From contig KV419412.1 in NCBI GenBank assembly GCA_001630475.1, forward strand, positions 208,867 through 272,866: a DNA stretch of 64,000 nt, written 5' to 3'. The first letter of the stretch is position 1, and the number at the start of each line of letters is the position of its first letter. Origin of the DNA: Sistotremastrum niveocremeum HHB9708 (Eukaryota > Basidiomycota > Agaricomycetes > Sistotremastrales > Sistotremastraceae). A model generated the notes under the pieces. It was given only the letters and a program-made list of their open reading frames with translations. It had not been told where the DNA came from and did no database searches. Positions 32,374-43,561 of this stretch are shown here, one piece after another. The translations under genes and the position numbers were made by a program.

Positions 32374-33229
32374 AATGATAGAAAGGGACCTGTGTGAGGT
32401 TGACTTGTTGGCGATCTTGGGCTCATCGCTCGTAGTTTACCAGTCATTTTGTGTTCCGATACCCTATGAATTTGATTCTAAAACACCCATGATATGTCTC
32501 CGTCTGTGTCCTGAGCTGTGTCAGGCATTGACCGATCTGCCAGTGGACTCCGAACGAAACTCGAGGACGGTGTGTTTACGCAAGTTTGGCAAAGGCTTCA
32601 ACTTGGGCCGAGCTGCCCGCCAGCGTTCATTCTTCTTCTCAGCGCCCCGTATCTGCGAGGTAAAAAATTTAGGTCGTCGTATCCATAGAGTATGAAGCCA
32701 ATAGCATGATTCATCTATCAATTCAATTCATGCCTTTTGTTCGTACCTCTTTCCGAGCGGTCCGCCCTGTGTGAACCAAGGCAGTAAAAGCTCTCGATAT
32801 AGTGTGCTCCTTGTTCCGGATAATGCCATCTGTACTTCACTTCCGAATATCGGATTGCTCGTGTGTGAGCTGGTGTGTTGATCATCGGCGGCTAGGTTAC
32901 ATGTGGCAAGTCCCCATGTGTCTCAAAGATATCATCATGATGACGTGCATTTTGGGGGTCTCAGGGACGCGGAAACGTTGTCATTGAGTTTGAAACCGGA
33001 AGTCGTTGAACCCAGAACAGCAACGAACGATAGGGCGGATGTCTCGGAGTCGAAAGAAAGTAAACTCGGAAGCATGTCCGACATCCGAAACCTCCTCTCC
33101 AGCCGAGCCGACTCATCCAGCCCGTCCAGCGTCGCCTCCGAACCGCTGTCTCACCATGACTATAAAGGCTGCTATGCCAAATACCTGCTCTCGTATTTTT
33201 CAACCACTCTACTCATCTGATACTACTCC
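32374..33229. other. intergenic, possible 5' exon of the 33.2-kb gene
   Basis: At about 33073-33180 a frame reads MSDIRNLLSSRADSSSPSSV followed by ASEPLSHHDY, low-complexity but protein-like, and could be an upstream exon spliced into the next gene. The rest shows nothing. Confidence 0.35.
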
Positions 33230-34760
33230 ATGACAACCCCAACACTCGACCGACAAATTCGGCATCTTGACTTCCTGCCTCCCAAGCAGGACATCGCAGC
33301 CGTCACACACTCCCTTTCGATGTCGTCGTCGTCGTCGTCAGTGGCGAGCTCTTCTGACTTGAACTCGTGTTTCTCCTCTGCCATAGGACACACCTTCTCG
33401 TCAGGCACGAGCGCGACCGAACCTGAGCTGGAAACACCATTGGACTCTCCCTGTTGCGAGATCAAAGTCCAATTCGGCGGCTTCTCATTCCATCCTGAAA
33501 CCCTCACGTCCTTATCGTTGACTCAACCTCGAAATAACTCACTCGGTCATGCCCCACCATCTTCGCCCAGACAGCGTGGTCCTAAAGGAGAGAAAATCGT
33601 CGGCGACAGGATGCGTTCTTTGATAGAAGATCACGAGTCTGATAGTGAAGCCGACACAGAGGGTGAACATCCCAAGGCGCGGCTTTTAGGAGCTCGATCA
33701 GCCGGAAGCCATCGTGGTGCGGCAAAAGCTAGGAAATCTTACGGAGCTCTAGCTCCTCGTCCTACTCAAATTCGCCTCCCGTCGATGATACAAGCACGCT
33801 CGAACAGCCTCAATTCCGAGGCGAAGACAACGCCCATCTCAGCGATTTCTTCTCGAAACGTACGTACCCTATAGACCTCGATGCCTCTGTTCCTTGCTCA
33901 CCGGGTAACTCCAGGTTAACCTTGCTGCCAAACGACCGGCCAGTATTGGACTGGGTCTGAGCATCAATATGCCATCCCATGGCATTAAGCTCCCTCCTCC
34001 CTCTCCCGGCGTCACGCACAGCACGACACCGATCTCACCGATTTCGCCAATCTCCCCCGTAAACACACCCACCCAACCCTACACTCGGAAACTACTCTCG
34101 TCTCGAGCTCGAGCACCATCCGAGCGCATCTCAGCGTTGATATCCTCTGACATGTCGGTATGTGATGCAGAGCACCCCATGCTCCTTCCCCCCAAACCGA
34201 GATTGCGGCCGGTATCCAATCCTCTTGGATTCCGAGACAAAACTTTGGCCAAAGAGATCGACGCTCTTCCCGTACTGGACGCACCTTCTTCATCTCCTCC
34301 ATCTTCGTCTCGGAGGAGTGCATCACTTGGCCCTCCTTTACTCCTGACCAAGTCCGCCCGTCGACCTTTACAAGTTTCCGATCTACTCTTCGGATCGCCG
34401 ACGACGACTAAGCCTCGTACGCATCGGCCCACTCCTACTTCACTCCCAAACCAAAAGGCGCCCCTTTCGCTGCATATTCCCCTCTCTTCCGCTTCCCTTT
34501 CCCAAGCTCGACGAGCGTCCAATCCATTCCTCTTGGAGTCTCCCGACAAGACAAGCCCCGTCGCGCATAGTACAACCCCATGGGCCTCGGGAGATGAGGA
34601 AGATGACGACATCAGTGATATCGAACATCGCATGGATTTCGATGACCGGGACCGAAATCAACCTGCGAACGACCGCTCGGAAATCTCAGACGACGAAGAC
34701 GAAGGTGTAGATCCTGAACTAGGGAGGGGGAGGAGACAGAACTTCTACTGGGTCTGGTAG
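33230..34760 (+). CDS. Ser/Pro-rich hypothetical protein, 491 residues
   Basis: Exons 33230-33859 and 33915-34760, phase 0. Almost wholly Ser/Pro/Arg-rich and disordered. Short conserved-looking islands: VQFGGFSFHPETLTSLSLTQ, KSYGALAPRPTQIRLPSM, LRPVSNPLGFRDKTLAKEID, KSARRPLQVSDLLFG, then acidic SGDEEDDDISDIEHRMDF and an unusual aromatic end, RGRRQNFYWVW. Many SP/TP sites suggest phosphorylation control. Such architecture is common for fungal regulators that bind partners through short motifs. I cannot name it. The start at 33230 is uncertain because coding-like sequence precedes it. Confidence 0.65.
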
Positions 34761-35750
34761 AGTCTCATGTCGCCCGAACTAGAAAGCTCTCACTATTTAT
34801 TGCTCGTGTATGTTGGTTCATCTCTTCCTGAGCCGAACTCTTAGATGCTGGCCATTATTTTGTATATTATCACGCGTCCGGACATTTTCTTGGCACTGTC
34901 GTGGCGATGATTACTAATCAATGTACTTATATTGTACACTAAACTGTTAGAATTTCCAACAAGTGAATTGATTTCGCTGCAACGGATGCAAATCTTGATG
35001 CTTGATCAGATCCGCCGGGAGCATATTCACATCCGACTCCGACTCCGACACATTGAAGAAGTCGGAGTTTCCATTTACGGTTGGCTCTTTCGGATCGATG
35101 TCCGGACTGCCATCCGATGCAACGGCTACTGTTCTTTTTCTTATGGCATGGAATGAGCGGCTTCCGGCTTGCGCTTGTTTTCAGTGCTAAGACGAGTCAA
35201 GAAACCGCTGGCAACACTTGTGCAAGAACTCCGAGCTACCCGAGCCCCCTAGCTTTGATGAAGCACTCAGGATCACCCTAGCGCTATCGCGCGCTCTTGT
35301 ACAAACGGTCACCCTTGTTTTACTGTGTAGCAAGGATTAAAATTCAAAATCCTGAGAATTCGTTGAATCTACTGGCAAGATACGCATTTCGCCGAAATTG
35401 CCTCTCTTCTCCAAATACGGAACAAAAGCGATCCACTAGTCGGCAGGCTAATGCGATTACCGTTTCGTCCGGTATGCAACAGTGGCGGTTCTTTCACGCT
35501 CCAAAGGCCGTGCCGATCATGCTGTCTATACTAGTACTGTTGATTTTCTGACTGCATTGACTGCATTTCCGGAGTCTCTGGTCTCATGGGATCATCCTTT
35601 TGCAGTGTCTAATGAATAAGATGTTACACCTCACGTTGGACTAATTAGGATAGTGGTGTCGCAGCCGAAAATGAACACGAGATCATTTGAAAGTCCGCGC
35701 CTCTTTACCCGCTAAAAGGCCCACTCGCACTTTCTCTCTTCCTCTCTACC
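34761..35750. other. gene-free 1-kb stretch
   Basis: No supported gene; short frames only. The end resembles a promoter with CTAAAAGG at about 35712 and a C/T-rich run before 35751. Confidence 0.4.
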
Positions 35751-36488
35751 ATGACCTTCTCTACTCCTCGTACCCCATCCTCTGCCATCTATTGACCTGA
35801 CCCTCCATCAGCTCTTTAGTAGGGTATGGTCCTCTTAACTCCTACCTAGCCTTGATCTCACGTCATTTCTCTTAGAGTTTCCTCGCCGTCAGATCAATGC
35901 TGTCGCCGTCAACATCGACCGCCACCCTCGATCAAGTTTGAGCCTTGTATATGTCTTCGTGAAGGCTTCTGTGAGTCATAACTGACTTGAGGTGATCCTT
36001 CTCGCTCTTACGGCAACACAGATCCCTGCGAATCGTCCGCCACTGTTGCTCGCCGAAACTGCCACTCGATGTCCTGGTCAGTACCCCTTCCTTTGCACAG
36101 CCAAATTCATCCTGATTCTCATGCCATGTATAAGGAACCCTTCTAACACTACTGACCGCCCACTGAAGATCTTGAAGCCCTCTACTAGATCTTACATCAC
36201 TATCGTCTCAAGTCACATCGGATTCACCAAACGGTACGCGGCCACCCCATCCAACAAGGTTCGTGTATGCTCGTCTATAATACCGACGTTCTGACGTCTT
36301 TCGTGTAGTTCCATTCCCCGCCGACTATACAGCATCAGAGAGAAGCACCTGAACCAACAACACCCGGACCATCAATTATATACTCGCCTTGTGATTCATC
36401 GACTTCTGGTCACTCATGGGTTCACTACATCGTTCAGTACGCTCATACGGCCATGTCTCATGTTTTCTTTTCCATGATGTTTTGCTGA
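35751..36488 (+). CDS. doubtful multi-exon small protein gene
   Basis: After a promoter-like C/T run an ATG reads MTFSTPRTPSSAIY and stops, so splicing is required. Downstream pieces with splice signals look coding: PPPSIKFEPCICLREGF, NPSNTTDRPLKILKPSTRSY, then after a GTTCGT donor and GTGTAG acceptor FHSPPTIQHQREAPEPTTPG and PSIIYSPCDSSTSGHSW, running to a stop at 36488. The opening resembles the SPRTP-rich start of the gene at 25506. I cannot fix a full chain of exons, so this is a proposal only; it may be a noncoding or decayed locus. Confidence 0.25.
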
Positions 36489-37966
36489 TAGAGAAAATAT
36501 GGGAAGATGAGAGAGAGTGATAGTCAATATGAAGGTGAGCTTCTTCACAAGATTTTGTTCGCATACGATGACACTAATCAAATTATTCTGATACATGTAG
36601 GTTGGAGGGCATTGTGACGAGCGTATGGGGCGTGGTGAGCAACGCAATCTTCCGGCTGACACAACAGAATACGTTCTATGCCGGTAGGAGAGACGAAGGA
36701 GGGGGTCGCTGGATGTATACGTGTTGGACCATTGAAAGGGTACGGCTTTTCTTCTGGAGGTCGAATTGCTGTGCTCATATTTCGTCAGATTATAGGCATG
36801 GAATCTGTAGTAGAAGTTGATTCATTATCAGACTCGGGGAGGGCCAACAGTCGTTGAGTGTCAGCATCCTAACCATTTTGAAGACAAAGCCAGCGTACAA
36901 GAAAGTCATCCCTCGACAACGGAGAGAGAGGGTGATCTCTCATTCGATCCTGTTCTCGTTCCTGCTGACCTGGGCGCGCCAGTGTGAGGACGCGGATGTA
37001 TAAAAGAGGTATCAAAGGGCGTAGACACGTGAGCTATGTCTGCCTAGTAGGCCAACTACTGCTAACCTTCATTCTGTTCGATAGCTCGAGCTGTTGAATA
37101 AATGTATTGGTGAGCGTCACGCATGAAATTTGCACACCGCCACACGTTTCAGCCGTTCGGAATACTGTACCCGCAACCAGCAAATACTTCTTGCCTCTCG
37201 AACAACAACAGAATATCACAATGCAAGTCGGGTACGGATCGTTCTCCCGCTATAACAAATCATGAGCTGACTGTATATCGCATACTAGAGGATCAGAGGT
37301 TACGGCGAAGATAATACCTAATAGTGGTTGAAGTCGAGGGCGGTCGCTACGTCTCAGAGCTTCTGCTGTCAAATTCACTGATCGCTTTGTGGGATTAGAC
37401 TGACCTCTTTAGACTTCCTCCATTTACAGCATGAATGACAGGTTCGGACCTTTGGTAGTAAAGAGGGGAATGAACGTTGGGGTAGTGGGCGTCATGTTGC
37501 GGTCGTGGGTCACAGGTACGTGAGACCACGGGTGTTGCGGACAAATATTCCCCAGCCACCCAGATGGTTTCATGAGGACCTGAGAGACTGCTATTATAAT
37601 ACTCGTATATGCAAACGCAGATCATGTGATGCAGTTTTGAGTGTATACAACATTGTTAGTTACAAACGTTGCGCATCGAACACGAAAAACAATACTACAA
37701 TATGAAGCATGACTCGCACAGTTGCCTGGGTCAGTGGGTGCGCTCCTGACTTTAAAGCCTTTGTGACACCGCGCTGTGACAGGCGTGGAGATTTTCTTGC
37801 CGAGGTTTACCGGTAATACTGTGCTTCCCAGGCATAGTGTTTAATGATGTAGCCAATGTGCAACGGATCCAGCAGGCGGCGGCCTCAATCTAAAATGAAA
37901 GGTGACACTGCCAATCTCTCAGGCCGAAACAAACTTCTTGTAGGCTCGCAAGCAGACATCGGAGTC
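36489..37966. other. gene-free 1.5-kb stretch
   Basis: Only short frames with no domain signal. It is downstream of the DUF6535-like gene. Confidence 0.4.
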
Positions 37967-40900
37967 TCAAACTTCAAGAAGTTCTGTGGCATCCTTGTGC
38001 ACTTCGTTCCGTGCAGCATCTGATCCAACTATTCTGCGTATATGGTGGCCGAAACTTTCCAGCATGAACTGAAGGCCACGAAAGTGAGACTCGGGTTGAA
38101 TGGGCTGCGTGGCATCTTCAAGATCAGGAGAGAGACCCATTTGTGCAGAAGAGAAGGGTTGAAAATCTTTCGCTAATGATGAAGTTATTTCAATCAAAAT
38201 CGTCTCGGAGGACAAAGTTGGCACAGACCTGATTTTCGATTCTCAAGGTTTTCCAAATAAAATCTGGCGCGTTCGGCAGTGAATTGGCTGGTCCTGTCAC
38301 GTTCGTCCCATACAACCGCCATCTCGAAAGGAGGCTCATCACAAAGCTTGAGGAAATCCCGAGCCGACTCTGGGTCAGAGAGGGTATCCAAGGCTCCGTG
38401 ATCAAGATAGAAGATCAAGGCATCAGAGTATTTGCGCCAAGTCTGTTCAGGTGGGTCTCGCGGTAGCAGCGAGAGGAGCCGAGTTAGATCGATTTCTTCA
38501 GGCACTCTGAAGTCAGAGGGAAGTTGGGGAGCAAGATCCGCGAGGAATTCAAATATCGGCATCTCGGCATTGTATTGGACCGACGGAGGGAGACAAACCA
38601 ACGAAGAAAGGCCATGCAGATAGTCGAGCTCTTTTCCTCGCATGACAAACATAACAACATCCGACATTTGCTTCCACGGCAAAGGCGGTTTCTGCATCAA
38701 TTCTTGAAGGATGTACAGGAAGTCAATATCGCCGAGAATCTCGGCAGCGCTTGCTGTCTTTCCTTCGCGAACAAGTGAATTGCATTCTTGGAGCGCATTC
38801 AGCATCAACTCTTCAGCCCCTTTCACAGATGACCGGCTGAAATAAGTCGCCATGATCCCATTCATAGATGAATGTTCCTCTTTAGACAAAGGAGGGATCT
38901 CTAGATATAATCGAATTTGATTGGTGAAAGAATGGGGTGAATGTATCCACATACCAATGAAATTAGCCTGGTACTGTTGGAGATAATGGAGAGCGCGCTC
39001 TCGTATATATACTCTCCTGTCAATATCCTCCAGGGAAGGAGCGGCACAGGATTGGAAGAATTTATGAGCCGGCTGCATGTCTGAAAGCTGTTCACAGCCA
39101 CCGTGATCGAGATAGTAGATTAGGGTGCCGTCATATCTTTGTTCCTCTCGTAGTCCGTCCCCGACGTCAGCTAGCAGTGTTAGCGTTGCGGAAAGATCGA
39201 GACCTGGAGGGACGCAGAAATCGGAGGGCAACATAGGGATTAAGTGGCCTAAGAATTCAAGAGCAAGCAACCGATCGTCAAGTATACGCATTTTGGGAAG
39301 ATTGGAGAAGAAATCAGCCAGATCATTCAAGATCGCGATCTCGTCCCCTTTCGTGATGAATGCGACAAGCCCTTCTATGTTGAACCAATATACCCATGGA
39401 TTTTGAATCAATGACTCAAGCAACAAGATTCTGCTAGGGGCAGCAATTTTTCCGAGGACCTCTGTTTCGTCTTCATGGACGAGGTCCTTGCACTGGAAGA
39501 CCGCCGAGAAGAACAGGTCTTCTCGAGCCTCATATTTCTTGTCTTTGCCACATGAAGACAGAACACAGGCTAGCGATTCCTCGTATCGATTGGAAGAAGG
39601 CCACAGACCCCGAAGGTCTTCGTTGTTCTCCTTCAACGAAGAAAAGAAAACCCAAGAACGGAAAAAATCCCGGAAAGGTTCAGATGATTGAGCAACGAGA
39701 CTTTGGCATTGTTCCGTGCACCATTGAGTTAAGATGTTCTCCTGGAGATCATCTTTCCATTTCCAATCGTTCTCTCTCCATACCGGGGAATCGGCGAAGT
39801 AGATTAACTGCTTGTGTACCGTCTCCTTCACACGGAAGGACGTGTCCGTCGCTAAGAAGCGCTCGCGCACGGCGTTGAATACTGGCCATAATCGGTCTCC
39901 AGCATTGGACCACTTGGCAAACTCAAAGGAGGGTACCACCCGTTCCAGGACATCACTATCGTTCGTATTGAGAACTAAGCGCGCAAAGGCTTTGAGTGCC
40001 TGCACGTCGCCATCGTCGGCGTTCTTTTCTTGGATCAGAGCTTCGACTGACAATTCGTCTCGTGTTCCAATCCCACCTGGATTGCGTTCGCTTTCGATCT
40101 TTGTCGCTGTTAATCGCCTGAATAAGGGTCGGCACAGTCGAACGAAGCGACCGAACATGCGCGCCGCTGCATTGTCATTCCGAATGTCCTGGTCCTGATC
40201 ATCTGCTTGATTGTCAGTCTTGTCTTCTTCCGCTTCCTTGGGGGACTCGAATCCCCCCGTTTCGTTGGCCACGATATTCGGAACATATCTCGGCACCTTC
40301 GCTTGACCTCGACTCTTCCCCTCTTCCGATTCCTTGGGGGATTCCCCCTTTTCTGTGGCTGAAGTATGTCTGGGCGACTTGGCGGATGTGAATACTCGGA
40401 ACGCCCAACGCATCCCAGAACTCAGCGGGCTCTCAAATGGTGAGTTCTCGTTCACAGCGGCATGGTAGGTAGTCGCAAGAATGATGCCCATGATGACAAC
40501 GGCCATAGCTGCGGCAGAGATGGCGCCGATGATTAGGATTGGCGCCGAGCTCGTGAAAGAGAATGCGATGACCCAAAATTGAAGGATGAATCCAGCTACG
40601 AAGAATCCGATAGACAAGAGTAGGGTCCAGAATAGTACTCCCATGAGGGGGAGAACACGACGTTCAGCGAGCAGCTTCCGTCGCTCTCGAGCGAGGGCTC
40701 GCTCAAGGTTTGTCTTGCCAAGCGGGACAGCGAGCAGTCGTCCAGCCCATTGCATGCCCAAGACACATAGAACAGAATTGAAGATCTGCGTTATCGTGTT
40801 AGCCATTGCCGTCTGCAGTAACTATATTGAATATCCTCACACTGAATATGAGCGCTAGATAATAGAAGAGGGCCACGAATTGCGTGGAGGTGTCAGGCAA

Positions 40901-41417
40901 AGGCACTTTCGTCGTCGTCGATGACGACGAGTCTGTGGAAGATCCAGTGGTATTTGGGGGAGAGGTGAAGGCCTGGATGAGAGGTGATATAAATGCCGTG
41001 ACGACTGTCAAGAAGAGGGCGATCTGCAATGGCATGCCTCAGCTGTGTGCTTTTTACGAGTGTGTTCTACTCACAAATATCAAGGACACGTTCATCAAAT
41101 CCCGCCAACCATCCACGGTTACTTTGATCTTCGCCAGAGCTTCCTTATCCAAAGCGCCCCACGTCTGTTCGTCCTTTAAACCCCTGGATTCGTAGGCCTT
41201 ATCGTCTGCGTTCTGATTGAGTATATAAGATATTTGAAACAGAAGAAGCTGTATCACTCTTCGTTGCGTCTTTCTCCAGCGTGTCCAACATCTTGCTATG
41301 GCTCTTCAGAGTTTTGCCCTGCTCCGCAATCATCTTATTTTGCTCTTTCATGAGGTCCAGAAGTTGGCCGAACATTGGCACGAGATCCCCAGTACTGCCG
41401 GGAGTGGTGGCTGCCAT
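37967..41417 (-). CDS. DUF6535-like multi-pass membrane protein with long helical C-terminal region
   Basis: Five exons. ATG at 41417: a coiled-coil-like head (LMKEQNKMIAEQGKTLKSHS), then TWGALDKEALAKIKVTVDGW, RDLMNVSLIF, IALFLTVVTAFISPLIQAF, a Ser/Thr loop, and QFVALFYYLALIFS. The next exon gives IFNSVLCVLGMQWAGRLLAV and two more hydrophobic segments (LPLMGVLFWTLLLSIGFFVA; a strongly hydrophobic span ending MGIILATTYHAA). This order (W..~DLLL..aL.s.v.taFi..s...l, then ..Wf.SL.~sL..all..~~kqW...y) is the DUF6535 pattern of Agaricomycetes. About 700 further residues are soluble and alpha-helical with repeated units (LADFFSNLPKMRILDDRLLA / FLADLAPQLPSDFRVPEEID), so the C-terminus contains internal repeats. 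The end exon reads AKDFQPFSSAQMGLSPDLED. Roughly 1,080 residues. Function unknown. Confidence 0.82.
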
Positions 41418-41668
41418 GACAGGCTCGATGCAATTGACGGTGCAACAGACAACGTAGTCTCAAGAGTCGTCAGGAAGTGAACACGATGCAGTCGCCCTCA
41501 CGGTGCACTGCGGCCATGAAGCAAGTTGCACCGCCTACTAAGCGCCCAAAAGACCGCAAATATATAACAAGACCGTTCTTCAAAATGCCGTTTGAACAAA
41601 ATAGGGACAATACGCAGGACGATGCAATAATCTACGTGAAAGATTATAAACAAATCTGAAGGCGGAAG

Positions 41669-43340
41669 CTACACGTTGTTCGAAGCTTCGGCGGAAGTGA
41701 CAGCATTAATAGCTGAGTCTAGCGCACGTATAACTCTTCGAATCTCGTCCTCCGTAGTGTAGTGAACGAAGCTGACTCTCACGACGTTCATATCTGGAAT
41801 AGGTGGCTGCAGCGAAGATACCAAGCCATAGGTATAGAAATATCCGTTGCGTATTCCAATCTGCTCCCACAATCATTAAACGTGCAAAAGACTTTCGTTG
41901 ACAGAGACACGAACCTTTGATGAATCCAGATGTTGTACGATTCGTCGACTTCCCCCCGACCCTAGACCCAATACTACAAAGGAGATCGTAGGCGTTCTAT
42001 CAGCGCGAACTGGAAGGCTGTCATCTCCGACAACTCGGACGCCTCGATCCCATTTACTCCGGAGGAATTGAATCACAGGCTCAACGTGGGTCTTCTGTTC
42101 GTACTCTGCGATGGATTCAAACGTTTCTCCAAGGGCTGCACGCAGTTCTGCGAAATTCGCAACATCATATCTCTGCCGTTGAGAAGCTTCGGGATCAGAT
42201 TTGAGTTGAAGCACCATGGTTGGCTTCCAAGACGACAGAGAGAGGAGATAGGGGAGCACAGCGGACGAGCCGTATACTGTCTCCGCGCCATGGCCTCCAG
42301 GAAGAAGCATTCCGCTCGTCCCCTCGACTTTCAGAAAATGATGGACGAGCGATGTAAGAGAAGTCCGCAACGCTGATTCTCTGACGAATGCAGTCCCAAG
42401 ATGGGGGCCAAAGATCTTGTACGGTGACTGAGCAGGTCATAGAAGTCACACTATGTGAAGCCGTACCTTGTAGAAAGAGAAGTATGCGTAATCCACGTCC
42501 CAATCCTTGACATCAATTCTCCGGTGCGGCGAAAACGCAACGCAATCCACAATGAACTCAAGCTTCCTGACCCCTTTTCGTCTTCCCACTTCTCGCGCTC
42601 TTCGGATGATCTCCTTCAAGTCATTGGCAGTGCCTAGAATGTTTGAAGTAGCAGAGAAGGCGATCAGGCGAGTCCGTTCGGTGATGAGAGGGAGCAGTGC
42701 ATTGGCGGAAAGTTCGACCGCATAGGGATTCGATTCTCTGCCAGCTATAGGCGTATGGTTCCAGAACTTCAGGTTCACGTTGGGACGTCTCTTCACGAGA
42801 CGTTTCCACGGCGTAGCGTTGGCTGTAGGACTCAATAAGTCAGAATTCGGAACCAGTACGGTGAGCACCATACATTCGTGTTCTCCAGTGGTAATGATCT
42901 CTTCTCCGTCATTAATATCGTTATCGATTGCGAGAGCAATATTGTTGACCACGGCGGTTGAAGAAGGGCCAAAAAGGACTTCAGCAGGAGATGCGTTCCA
43001 TAATACCGCGGCTGATGCAATCGCCTCAACAATGCGCTTGGAAGCAAGTTGAGAAGCAGGATAATCAGCACCTAAAGTCATATTGACCATTGACTAGAAG
43101 GTGATTGAAGATAATGAATACGTACCACCCGAGACGCTACTCTCAAGAAGATAATCCGAGGTCCTTGATGCCACTTCGCTCAAGACCTTGGATACAGTTT
43201 AGTTCTTTGTACACCACCTTGCGTGCATGAATACTTGCCTGAGAGCCTCCAGAATTATCCCCAAACAGGAAGCCACTCTTCAAGGCTGGAAAATGCCCTC
43301 GAATATCTTCAATGTCCAGCGACGTGTCCACACGCATCAT
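41669..43340 (-). CDS. class V aminotransferase / cysteine desulfurase-like PLP enzyme
   Basis: ATG at 43340 (MMRVDTSLDIEDIRGHFPAL), then FLFGDNSGGSQ, the substrate-loop start of the family (~DN~~gt). FGPSSTAVVNNIALAI is the cofactor phosphate-binding helix, EEIITTGEHECMV has the ring-stacking His (cf. ~.~e.eHhan), LIAFSATSNILGTANDLKEI the S-N-~G motif, and FIVDCVAFSPHRRIDVKDWD the V-D-x-x-x~.PH pattern whose Asp pairs with the pyridine nitrogen. YKIFGPHLGTAF holds the Schiff-base Lys. The end, IGIRNGYFYTYGL..VRVSFVHYTTEDEIRRVI, is the usual C-domain. All catalytic groups appear present. The stretch SFYK-SP-YKIFGPH has a few extra residues at an exon join, so that junction may differ. Substrate unknown; it could act on cysteine, kynurenine-like or an isopenicillin-epimerase-like compound. 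Confidence 0.85.
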
Positions 43341-43561
43341 TCAGAGAACTGGGCTTTCGGTGTCTCCTACGTCGAGTACACCGGACTCAGCCAACGTTTT
43401 GTCATCTTATTGAGCAGACCGGGCTTCAGCTGGGAAGAATGCATTGCGCAGAAAGTTGATGGATGATGTGCTCCGGCAGAGTGCCATATCTGGTTTAGCG
43501 CCCAAGCAGTCTTCGCAGACAACGGTGCTATATCAATGGGGTAGTATATTGGATATATTAG

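Noticed and set aside
39125-40198. Plus-strand frames over the DUF6535-like gene
   Set aside because: Antisense shadows in a well-supported long exon.
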